This document shows, piece after piece, positions 20,427-31,200 of a stretch of DNA of 64,000 nucleotides. The DNA is from Acanthamoeba castellanii str. Neff (Eukaryota; Discosea; Longamoebia; Acanthamoebidae). Positions within the stretch are counted from its first letter, which is position 1. Each line of letters starts with the position of its first letter. The position numbers and the translations under genes are program-made. A model generated the notes under the pieces. The model saw nothing but the letters and a program-made list of their open reading frames with translations, was not told the DNA's origin and did not search any database. The stretch is from NCBI RefSeq assembly GCF_000313135.1, contig NW_004457592.1, forward strand, positions 573,811 to 637,810, read 5' to 3'.

Positions 20427-22595
20427 CGTATGTGTGTTCGTGTGTGTGCGTTGGATCAGCCTTGGTTGGTGAGCATTGGCAAAAGCCCAGGCCCATTGGT
20501 CGTGCGCCGCGGGTACCGTCGATGTGCCAGCCCTGGTGCCAGCCCTCGGGGTACACAAAGGACGTGGCGGAGCCGAGCCAAGGGACGTCGCCCGAGGGAA
20601 TGCAGCTGAAGCCCGGAAACCTGCGCGCACGTGAGGCGCGTGTGAGTCATCCCCCCCGCGACACAAAAGAATGAAAACGACAGATGGCGCGCACCTCAGG
20701 GCGATCTGGCCGCCGAAGCCCGGGTGTGTTTTGCCGATCAAGCTCTGGGCCAGCGGCAGCGCGGCCGTCTTGTAGAGCAAGTCTGCAAGAAGAAGGAGAA
20801 GAAGTCTTGTTATCAACAAAGAAAGAAAGTGGGGGCTGGCTGAAGCGCTGCACATACCCGTGATCTGCCAACCGCCCTCGACGTGCGGTCTGCGGAAGGC
20901 GAGGAGCTCCTCCGGTCGGAACCCCTTGCTCAGCTCGAAACTGTGACAAAAACCAACATTCGTTACCAGAAAAGTAAGTTGAAGGGTGAAGGCCCACAAC
21001 GACTTGTGGTCGTACTTGATGAGCTTGAGCGCCTCTTGGAGTAACTCTGGTGGGACAACCCCTGGCACCTGCGGAGGGAAAAGGTGGTCAATTGAACGCT
21101 GATCGCATGCGAAAGAAGGTGCATGTATGTTGTGTGTGGTTGGGCGGGGCAAGAAGAGAGTAAAAAGGATACGGCACGGTGGATTCCCGGGTGGTCGCCC
21201 ACCCCAGTACTAACACCGCCTGGCGCAGCTTAACTTCGCTGTTCGGATGGGAAGCGGTGCTTTCTGCGCAGTATGGCCGTATCCGACATTCACACCGTCG
21301 CACCTCCCACGGCACTCGACCCAACTCGAATAAACAAAAAAATGAGGGCGGGAAGAGAGCGTACGTGAACGAAGCCCTGCGAGATGAAGTGCCGCTTCTG
21401 CTCGTCGGTGAGTTGGCAGTGGGCGAAGCGCGGGTCGGGATCGAACAGCTGCTCCTTCTCCCGTTCGACCGTCCGTTGGATTTCCTTCTGGAGCTGTGAT
21501 GACACGATACGGGACACGCACACGCGCACACGCACACACACGCACACACACGCACGCGTTCACAACACAGGGGAAGTCGCGAATGAGACTGCAATCGAAT
21601 GAGAAATGAGAAACGAGAAGCGAAGGGTGGGCGCGTACCTCTTCCACCTTGCTCTGTATGTCCTTGGCGGCTTGGGCCTGCTCCCTTTTGAACTCCTCCA
21701 CAGCCTGGCGGACGTGCGAGTGAGAAAAAACCGGAACGACCGCGAGACGAGGGCTGCTGTTCTTGAACAACGCGCACCTTGGCGATACGAGCCCCCGTGG
21801 CCTGTTGAAACGCGAGGCCCTCTTGGATGTGCCGCTGGGCGAGCACTGTCGAGCGGTTAGAGAAATGTGGTTTGGCCCAATCCATGCGCGAACGTGCTGA
21901 AGGGGGTTGCGAGTACCTTGGTAGGCCTCCATGCCCTCCTTGGTCTTTGCCGCTACGCGCTCCATGATCCCGCCCATGCCCAAAGTGAACGCTGTCGTGG
22001 ACCACCAGAGTCAGCAGCGCCCTTGCATTGTGCCTATCGTATCAACAGTGCGTGTGCGTGCGTGTGCGTGTGCGTGTGCGTGTGCGTGTGCGTGTGCGTG
22101 TGCGGTGTTGCGTGTGATCAGACCTTGAGAGCGCATGCTCTGTTCGAACGCCACCTTCTCCCGTTCCATCTTCTGTCTGAACTCTTCCCCCTCTTTTTGG
22201 TGTCTGGTCAACTCAACCAACGTCAGCTCTTCGAAGAAACGGAACCACGCCACACACGACACGACACGCACGATAACGCACGACGCACGTGGGGTGAGCA
22301 CGGACCTTCGCTTCATGTCGTCGGCCTCGCTCGTTATCTGGCGGTGCATGTCCGCCTGCCGTTGTCTCATCTTCTCCTCAAACTAACGCGCGCGCAGGCC
22401 GTAGAGCAAGTCAAGCAGTGTGGGGCTGCAGCGATGGGTCGGAGCGGTGGATCGACGTACGTTGGCCTGGAGCTGGCGCAGGTGGACCCGTAGCCGCTGC
22501 TCCTCTTCCCGCAGTCGCCGCTGAACCTGCGCCGCCGCCTGTTGCATCCTGTTGTGGTACTGCCTGTGGTCGTCATGACTGCTCCCTCCTGCCAT
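19658..22595 (-). CDS. Coiled-coil plus phytanoyl-CoA dioxygenase (PhyH)-like fusion
   Basis: About 15 exons. N-terminal exons 22461-22595, 22306-22382, 22124-22203, 21917-21991, 21778-21845, 21639-21704 and 21365-21493 encode roughly 210 residues of Gln/Glu/Arg-rich coiled coil. The PhyH domain begins LTDEQKRHFISQGFVHVPG and continues through 20858-20940, 20695-20782, 20517-20620 and downstream exons. Iron-binding residues are visible as WHID and the later histidine in AHYCMPH; IRYAVYFRL is the usual last core strand. Fe(II)/2-oxoglutarate-dependent hydroxylation of an unknown substrate is expected. Two splice junctions (near 20961-21015 and 20300-20355) are ambiguous. No targeting signal is seen. 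The intron 21069-21364 contains a 5S rRNA gene. Confidence 0.8.
19855..19895 (+). repeat. (GTGTC)n pentanucleotide repeat in an intron
   Basis: Seven to eight tandem GTGTC units in an intron of the PhyH-like gene. The same unit is amplified again at 23962-23993. Confidence 0.9.
20371..20424 (+). repeat. (GT)n microsatellite in an intron
   Basis: About 52 bp of pure GT repeat inside an intron of the minus-strand PhyH-like gene, which reads it as (CA)n. Confidence 0.95.
21166..21284 (-). rRNA. 5S ribosomal RNA gene inside a protein-gene intron
   Basis: 119-nt 5S rRNA on the minus strand. The ends pair as helix I (GGATACGGCC at the 5' end, GGC-CGTATCC-type 3' end). Conserved parts are present: CATCCGAACAG and GAAGTTAAGC (loop B/helix III), the A-box-like AAGCTGCGCCAGG, and the C-box region GGCGGTGTTAGTACTGGGG. 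Five T residues on the minus strand directly follow the 3' end (21161-21165 region), a Pol III terminator. The gene lies in the intron 21069-21364 of the PhyH-like gene and is transcribed in the same direction. The sequence agrees closely with what I recall of Acanthamoeba 5S RNA. Confidence 0.95.
22043..22103 (+). repeat. (GTGTGC)n-type repeat in an intron
   Basis: Tandem GTGCGT/GTGTGC units within an intron of the minus-strand PhyH-like gene. Confidence 0.9.
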
Positions 22596-22976
22596 AGATT
22601 GGTATATACAATATAAAATTACACTTTTGAAGTAATTCTTCAGAGCATATGATAAAAAATGCAAATGGGGGGGGGCAACCATTATCGCTGGCGGCCTCAG
22701 GTAGCGCTGGGCTGGATGCAACTTGCGCGGTCCCCTCCATCTTAGGACCCAATGGCCAATAAATTTCTTTTCTTTTCTTTTGTCTTCATTTTTTCTTTTA
22801 TTCTTTTTTTGGATTGTCCAGCCAATCCCAGCATTTCCCACCATTTACGGTTGCCAGCGTGCTTCGAACGTGCTTCGGTGACCCGGGTGTGCGAACAACG
22901 CGAGCTGATATTTTATTTGTTTTATTTTTTATGCTCTGGAAAAAAACCAGATTTCATCAAATCGTGAGGGGAGGCG
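22596..22976 (+). other. Divergent promoter region (381 bp)
   Basis: Shared upstream region of the minus-strand PhyH-like gene and the plus-strand ankyrin-RING gene. It has two T/A-rich stretches (22757-22810 and 22908-22930), but no single clear TATA box. Confidence 0.45.
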
Positions 22977-25900
22977 ATGAACATCTGGCAGTTGGCCCGC
23001 GTGGGCGACCTCAAAAAGTTCAAGAGCGTCGTCAAGGGCAAATCCGTCCACGAACTCAACGAAACCGATCAGTTCGGCTTCACCTGCTTCCACTGGTTCC
23101 TCCGCCTCCCTCTCCCGCTCTTCGTTCTCTGCCCCCCCCCCCTTCGCTCTTCGCTTCGCTCTTCGCTCTTGCCTTTGAATTTTACTCATGCAGAGCCCTT
23201 GCCGATGGTGGTGCATGTACCGCCCAACCGCAGGGCGGCGCAGAAGGGCGAGGATGGAATTGTGGCGCTGCTTACCAAGCGTGAGGCGGACCTCGACGTC
23301 GTGGATGGCGACCTACAGACTCCGTTGGTACGTACCTGCCTCAGCCTGGATCTTATCTCTCTGCGATCATCCACCACACAACACACACAACACACAGTCG
23401 ACCAGCTCACCACTCTCTCACTCTCTGTCTGCTGTCAGCACTGGGCCATTGACAAGGGACACAAGGCCATCGCCAGGCACCTCATCGAACACGGGGCCGC
23501 CTTGGACATTCAAGACAAATTCGGGCATTCTGGTATTCACCCATCCACCATCAACACTCTTTTTCTCTGTGTGGTTTGTTTTATTTGTGCTGACCACGCG
23601 CGCACGGCGAAAAAAAACAGCGCTGCATAGGGCGGCGGCGTTGGGCCAGCGGGACGTGGTGGGCCTCCTGCTACGATCCAACGCCAATCCCAACCTACAG
23701 AACCAAAACGGTTCGTATGCGTGTAGCACCTGGTGGCTGGCTCCATGAGAGTCTCCCAAAAATTAATTGACGTGTGTGCAGGGTGGACGGCGCTGCATGT
23801 GACGTGCTACTACGCGCACCACAAGATTGTGAGCGAGCTGCTCTCGTGCTCCCGCACGGATGTAAACATACCCAACAAAGACGGGTGGACTCCACGTACG
23901 CTTAGCGAGTGTTGCCGCTGGGCTTAAAGTGATCAATCAATCAATCGATCGACTCACTCCGGTGTCGTGTCGTGTCGTGTCGTGTCGTGTCGTGCACAGT
24001 GCATTGCGCGGCGATGCAGGGCTACACCGAACTATGCGATCTGCTCATCCGACATCAGGCCAACATCGACTTTGCCTCTCGAGACGGAAGTACCTCTACC
24101 CCCAACTCCTTCGTTTGGCTGCATGTCTTTACCAACAACTTTATATCACCGCAGGTACGCCGCTGCACCTTGCCGTGCAGGAAAATAGGGAAATCGTCGT
24201 CCAGCTTCTCATCAACTATGGTACGTACCCTTCCATTTGTCTGTTTTTATTACATACGTATACACACAAAACAAAATTAACTTCCAATGTTCCCACGCGA
24301 ATGCAGGTGCGAATGTCAACCTGAGGAATGCCAGAGGCAGGCGGGCGGTGGACCTCGCCTCCGAGAGCCTGAAGCCCGTCATCAAAGGTGATTCACGAGC
24401 ACTGTTAGCTTTCCCTCTTTTCCTCCGCGCTCACACTCGTGTGTTGCGGCTCGCCTCCCACGCAGGCGCCGGGAAGCCCGTCTATGCGGCCTGCGCCCTC
24501 TTCGGCGGGGAAGTGGACAAGGCGCTCGTGGCCACCAAGGCCTCCTTCCTCATTCTGGTTCGCTTGTTTCCCATTACTGCCCATTTATTTCTCTATAATT
24601 CTCGATACATCTTTATTTGTTTTCATTCTCGAGAAGTAATGGTCTTCCTTTGCGTGGCGGCCTCGTGTGTGCAGCCCTCGCAGCAGATTGCGGCGTCGAT
24701 GGAGGCGAAGCACTTCACGGTGGAGCTGGTGCACATCGAGGGCGACAACGAAAACGAAAGCGAAGGCGACAAAGACGGAGGAGGAAAGAAGGACAAGGGA
24801 GGCAGTCACGGCTCCGGAGGCAAGGGCAAGGGAGGCAGCGGCCGCGGCGTGCTTCGGCGCGGGTCCAAGTCGGCCGCGGTGCCGCGGATTCGGGGCCAGG
24901 TCACGCGGCTCGTTCACGCCGACGAAGACGATCACCACGCCGCCGTCGACCCGGCCACGTCGGCCAGGGACAAGGGAAAGGAAAGGAGGGAGAGCAGCGG
25001 CGAGGTGGTCACCGATGCAGCCGAGGCCGGCGACGGCGGCATCGCGAAGCTGGCGTCGTCCTCGCTGCGGGTCGTTACGCCGCGACGAAGGGCGGGGCAC
25101 ATGTTCGTGGCCACCTACACGCCGAGCGTGGCCGGCCGGTACCGCCTGACGGTGTCCTACGACGGCGAAGACGTGCACCAGTGCCCCATCAAAGTGACCG
25201 TGACCGAAGGTGCGCACACACCCCCGCCCGGGCGGGTTGCGGTGGGCGGCGGGCGGCGGGCGGAGGTGTGCGCTGACGTTTTCGGGGGGGGGGGCAGCCG
25301 TGACGGATCCGACCAAGTGCGAGGTGGTCACCGAGCTGGAGGGCACGCGCGCCGTGCTCGTTGGCAAACCGAACAGCCTCATGATCCAGGCCAAGGACCA
25401 ACTCGGTCCGCCACCTCTTCTGTTGTCGTGGCGTGTCGTGGCGTGGCGTGTATCGTATGTTGTGTCGTGTCGCTCATGCGAACAGATGGATTGGTTGATG
25501 CAATGCGCAGGCGGCAATCGGACGGTGGGCGGAGATGTGTTCGACGTGGAGCTGATCAGGCAGGAGCGGGATGAAGGCACGAGCAAACGAAACATTCTCC
25601 TGCGAGCCGATGAAACACACGCTCGCATCGAAGATCTTCGAGACGGTACGGACGACTTTCCCCCACCCACCCACCGCTCCTTCTTGGTCTTGCTGCTTCG
25701 GTCATCTCATGCCGTCGAGCGTCGTCCCCATCAGGCCGATATGTGGTGTGGTTCTCCATTCCGGCGGGGGGCGTGCACTTTGTTGATATCAAGCTGCGCA
25801 ACATACGACTACCCGGGTCCCCCTTCAAGGTGAACGCCGCTGAGGGTACGCGCGGGCCTACTTCGTACTGTGTGTCGCGTGTGTCGTGCCTGTCGTGTGT

Positions 25901-26845
25901 GTCGTATTTCACTGATGCAACGCGCGCGCAGTGCTGAGTCCGGGGCGAAGGAAGACGCCGCGCTCGCCCAAGAGCCCCAAGACCAAGGCCAGCAAGGAGG
26001 GCAAGCAACCGTCGGTCGGCTTGCAGCTGCCGGCGGGGGAGGAGAAGGACCGTCAGCTGCCGCCGCTCCTCAGCCCCCGATCTCTCATCGCCAACAACAA
26101 AAAGGATAAACGGTTCACTCTCCGCCTTCTGTCACCCAACGCCTTCGCTTATGCTGACCTTTTTGGCCTTTCGTAGGTTATCGACCAAGAATGCTGGCCA
26201 GTTCATCATGCCCTCATCCTCCAATAACGGTGCGTGCCCGTCGCTTTTCGTTCTTGTCTTCGTTCTTTTTCCTTTTTATGTATTTCTTTTTCCTCGCGAG
26301 CTGAAGCAGAGGTGGTGACCATCGGCGGTGCGTGCATGTACAGACAGCAGCAGCAACAACGAGAGCGCCGTGTGGGAGCGCTTGGGCGAGCTGGAGCAGG
26401 CCAACTCCGAGCTTCAGCAGAAGCAGCTCGAGTTCGAACGCGAGAAATACGACCTCCACAAACAGATCGCCCAGCTCCAGCGCAAGCTCGAAAAGCGTAC
26501 GCTCTACTCCGATTTCGTGTCACTTCTCGCAACTCTCACACTTGGCGCCGCCGCCGCCGGTGAATAGGAGGGCGGGAGTCAGTGCCGAGTGCGGTGCCGC
26601 GCGAGGAGGTGGCGAGCCTGCAGCAAAAGGTGGACAGGCTGGCGGCGCAGGCGCAGGAGGCGGAGCGGGAGCTGAGGCGAGAGCAGGCCCGGCAGCGGTG
26701 TCGCGTGTGCGCCACCAACCGGCGGGAGATGGTGGTGCTCCCGTGCCTCCACGCCTCCTTCTGCGCGCTCTGCGTCTCGCGCATGAAGCTCTGCGCACTG
26801 TGCGAGGCCCCGCTCCAGGGCTTCCTGCGCATCAAGCCCGAGTGA
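22977..26845 (+). CDS. Ankyrin-filamin-coiled coil-RING protein (putative E3 ligase)
   Basis: Seventeen exons join in phase to 797 residues: 22977-23095, 23234-23327, 23439-23532, 23621-23710, 23782-23895, 24000-24089, 24155-24220, 24307-24387, 24466-24557, 24675-25209, 25298-25405, 25511-25645, 25735-25845, 25932-26112, 26177-26229, 26344-26496, 26568-26845. Six to seven ankyrin repeats (HWAIDKGHKAIARHLIEHGA, GWTALHVTCYYAHHKIVSEL, STPLHLAVQENREIVVQLLI) come first. Two filamin-type Ig repeats follow, the first with a long basic/acidic insert (YTPSVAGRYRLTVSYDG; WFSIPAGGVHFVDIKLRN). Then come a coiled coil and a C3HC4 RING ending the protein (CRVCATNRREMVVLPCLHAS, CALCVSRMKLCALC). Likely a RING ubiquitin ligase that recognises targets through ankyrin/filamin modules. 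Confidence 0.87.
23962..23993 (+). repeat. (GTGTC)n pentanucleotide repeat in an intron
   Basis: About six GTGTC units in the intron between ankyrin exons 23782-23895 and 24000-24089. Confidence 0.9.
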
Positions 26846-26949
26846 AAAGAAGGAAATCCAAAATTAAATGCAGTGAAACAAAGAAGGAAACAACAGCACC
26901 AAGGAAATAGGGAAAGAAAATTGCTAAGAAAAAATTGTAGAGCAGCAAG

Positions 26950-28200
26950 ATGAAGGCCAGCGCCTGCAGCCAACCCTCCTTCAGGGTGCCTCTGGTGCGC
27001 ACCACTACTTCTATGTTTGGTTTGCGGGTGCACTACTCGTGAAGACAAGCATGCTTCAACATCAAAAATCGCTGTAAGATGCGATTGTAAATTATGTGTC
27101 ACTGGTAGTTGGGCTACGCAGCAGTGGGCGATCTTGAGCGCTTCAACATCGTCGTCTTACCATCAGCCTTTTCTAATGGCCTCTCTCTACGTTCGTGCAT
27201 GCGCAGGTGGTAGCAGTGCTGGTGGCAGTTGCGGTGGTCGTGGGGTGGGGCGCTACGGCTGTGGACGCGCATGGAGACCACGACATCAAGAACTTCCATC
27301 GGAGCCGAGGCAGCCTCTACGGCGGCGGAGCGTTGGAGGCCGCCCACCACCAGATGCCCACCACCGACCGCGCGCTCGTTGAACACGTCCCGCCCTCCGG
27401 TTCGCCTCCACCCCAGCCCCATTACGTGTGTCGCATTGCTGCGGCAGCCAAGTGCTCACTATCACTGTGTGCGTCTCCATGGAGCAGCCATCGTGATGCC
27501 CGAGAACGCGACGGAGGAGGAGATCTGGCTGATGGCCGGTATGACGTCCGAGCGCCACTGTAGTGCGCACTGTGATCGATCGGCTATCGATGCTCACGCG
27601 TGTTGTTGTCCTGAAATGCAGGTGACATGGCCAACTACCGCTCGCTCTCGGAGATCATTTCCGTGTCTCTTCCTCTTCCCATCAACTTGATATTCGTCGG
27701 CTTCGACGGTGATGGCGAGCACGGTACTGTGACAATCAATCAACTTTTCTCGTAACACAATCAGCAATGCGAGGCGCGGTGTTCACTCATTGCCTGAAAC
27801 ACTCCCAGGGCTCGAACTGGTGGAGGATAACTTCAACGAGTGGTTCGAGCACATCGACCACTTTGTGCGTCACCGCATTGTGCCCGTGGGCGAGGAACAG
27901 ACCACCACCGAGCGACGCAAGACCCCCAAGACGCACGTCAAGTATCAGTACGTCCGCTTCGCTCTCTCTCTCTCTCTCTCGTTTCTGTAGGTTTGTCTTG
28001 GCTTCCTGTAACTTTCGCGGCGCGCCACACCAACAGGCTGAATTACAACCTGGTGAAGCTGGACCCGTTGGTGAACACGATCGTGGAGGACACCATCTAC
28101 TGGCATCTCCGACCGGAAGACCCCAAGTAAGTTGCTCTCCCTTCTCCTCTCGGCCCGCCTTGCTCATCGCAGCTGCTTGTCCTTCCTCTCTCTCGTGTAT

Positions 28201-28231
<31 letters not shown>

Positions 28232-31200
28232 CGCGCGCGTATGTGTGTGTGTGCATGTGTGCGTGCGTGTGTTCGAAAACAGTTACAAAAAGGCCGGGGA
28301 AGACTTCCATGCGGGTGAGCACGAACAGAAGGACGAGCCAAAGGGCGGTAATGAGAAGTTCTACGTCGATGCCTTCAAGCTGTCGCGCGTGCTCTATCAC
28401 CTCATCCTCTCGGTCAACCTCACCGACAGCTACACGCTCTTCATCATGAACCCCAAGAAGGCGGTCGGGTCCGACCAAACCTACGGATACCGGTGCGCTC
28501 CTTCTTCTGCCCCTGCGGTGCGGTCCCAGCGATCACTGGTAGCTCACACAACCTCCCTGTTGTGCGCACATTGGCCTGCAGCGTCGGATTCTCGGAGGCG
28601 GAGATCTCCGAACTGCAGAAGGTACGTTGGTGCCAGCAGTGGTCAGCAGCGCCAACTCCTCATATCATTCGCAGCTGACGGCGTACTCGTTATACTGCAG
28701 CGCACCGCTGAATGGTCGGTCGACCCGCAACGCTTCCAAACGGTCTCCGAGATGCCTGGTATGTTGCATTCCGCTCAAAAAGGGCCGAAGCTACAGTGGC
28801 TGAAGTAACTGTTATACCATCATGACGGCACCACCGGGTAGACAAGGGCCTGAATCTGGAGCAAAAGACCGACCTCTTCCCCAAGTCAAACATCGCATCC
28901 AAGAATGGGACTTATCGCACCGTTGACCTCGTTGAACGTTCGCAGGTGTGGCGCCCACTATTGCTGGAGCCTGCGACCCCGGCCGCCAGGGCTTACCTTG
29001 TGCACTGTGAACAGGAATGGGCGCACTGGTATATCAAGCACATGGTGGAGGGCGGGGTCAAGCTGGCCCACCTCTGCGCTGAGGGCAGCGGGGAGGATGA
29101 CCCCAACTGCCTATGGAAGACCCAGCGCGCCGAGGAGCATGACATCGTCAAGCTCGCCCAGGCGGTATGTGAGGCACTGCTTTATTTGGTCTTGTAACAT
29201 TTATCTGTTCTATTATTTATTTATTTATTTATTTATTTGCATTCAGATTGCCGCGTCAGGCAGCAAGGCGCAAGTGGAGTATCTTGCCAGCATCAAGGAA
29301 GGCAAGGCCCAAGAGGACTGCCTCGTCGATAACTGGGTTGGTCACGCCAGGTGCGTTTCGGCTCGGGGGCTTCTCCTTCCAACTTGCATCGCCGCACTAT
29401 AGTCTATGGTTCGCTCAAGTACCCTTGTGGGGCGATCCAGGTACGCGTGGCTGGACCTCTCGGCTGGGCCGTTCAAGTGGGGTCCCGTGGTGGCAGGACA
29501 GGGCGTTCGGTCTCACTCGACACTTCCCCGCGTGCCGTCGCACTACGCTCTGCACCCCGAAGCCGACCCAAATGCGTACGTGCTACCCTGCGTGGTGTGC
29601 GTGTAGCGTGTGTGTGGTGTGTGCCGTGTGAGCACGCAGGCATCCCGTGAAAGCTCACGTTCTGCGTGGCAGTGAGCAAGAGGAGCTGCAGGCCTCGCCC
29701 AGCCCAGTCGGAAACGTGATCGCCAGCAAGGCCGCGGCGGAGGAGCGTACGGCTCTGCTGGCCAGGCTGAAGCAGGATCTAGTGGTGCTGCAAGGCGTGT
29801 ATGAGCAGCGCTGCGCAGTCTCACGGACCCAATACTGTGACCGTACGATCAGCACGCCTTCACCCCGCACCACTCTCCACTCTCACCAACTGAGCATGTG
29901 TTCACCTCCTTGGGTCTTTTTCTTCAGATATGGCCTCCACGATCCAAAATCTCGAAGAACAGGTCCGGAACTCGCAGGGTGAGCTGGCGGATCTCATGAT
30001 CGTGGGCGATGAGGTACGTCTCCAGACGTATACACTCATTACGGTGGTGGGTAGCGGGCGGCGGCGGTGGGAGTTGATACTGAGTGTGTTGGATGACAGC
30101 ACGAGGGTGAGGGCGCTCTGTTGATGCTCGACAACTTCCTGGCCCACCTGGCCAGCGTCATTTCGCGCACCATTTCGCACCTGATCACGCCGGCCAGCCC
30201 TCTATTCCGGGCCTACTACACCCCGCGCATCACGTTCCACTTTTTCCTCATCGCCAACCACCGGGTACGCTCTACAACGTGTTTCCTTTATGTATTTATT
30301 TTTATAACAATAAGCGATGATAATAACAATCACTAATCTGGTAGCAGGAGTTCAACCCACGAAAGACGTTTGACTTCGAACAGTTCAAGGCTGAGATGAT
30401 CAAGTTCAAGCTCCCCAACCAAGAGTTCGCCTTCGTTTTCAAAGAGTACGCGGTCGCTCTCGGCCAGAGCAGGCTCCGCAAGCAGTCATTGCTCACATGC
30501 TTGTGTTCTACAGGCTGGATATGTCCTCGGACAAGGAGCTGACGATGGCGTTCACCCACTCACTCCGCACGGGTGTGATGCCCACGCTCTCGGTCGACGG
30601 CACGTTTGCTGCGCAGACCATCCGCTACCTCGACTCCATGGACCTACAACACCAGCTTCACCTCCTCAACATCCACTCTCACGCTGGTGCGTCCCCCTTA
30701 TGCACCCGCCATTTCATACAGGTCGTTGTGGTACTCATCGCCATGTCGGTCGGTAACACACACACACACACACACACACACAGATGAGGAGTTGGAGAAG
30801 GTGGTGCCCAAGGATGGCAAGGTGAGCACCGCTCCGACGCACGACGATGAATCAGATGACGACCACGAAGGCGACAACCGCTTGCCCGACGAGGTGTTCG
30901 GCGCAACGGCTCTTCCCGAGCGTTCCGGTTCGTTTCTTTCTCCTATTTCCAGAACACAGGCGTGGGTCATTATTGGGCTCACATGCGTGTGTGCACCACA
31001 GGCAAGGGCCAGACTTCGCGGCACATTCCCGTCTTCTTCTTCTCCCTCAACGATGTGGTGCCGGTATGTTCGCTTTCGCTTTTCGCAGAGTGCGACTGAT
31101 TGACTGACGGACTGGACTGGGTGTGATGTGGTGTGGTATGGTGCGCAGGTGTTTATCGACAAGTACTACCAGGCCAAGGCCCTGAGCAACGTGGTTCTTG

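Noticed and set aside
21290..21360. Protein-coding reading of the frame that crosses the 5S gene
   Set aside because: The in-frame translation through the 5S gene is explained by chance openness; splice sites at 21364 and 21069 and the rRNA itself account for the region.
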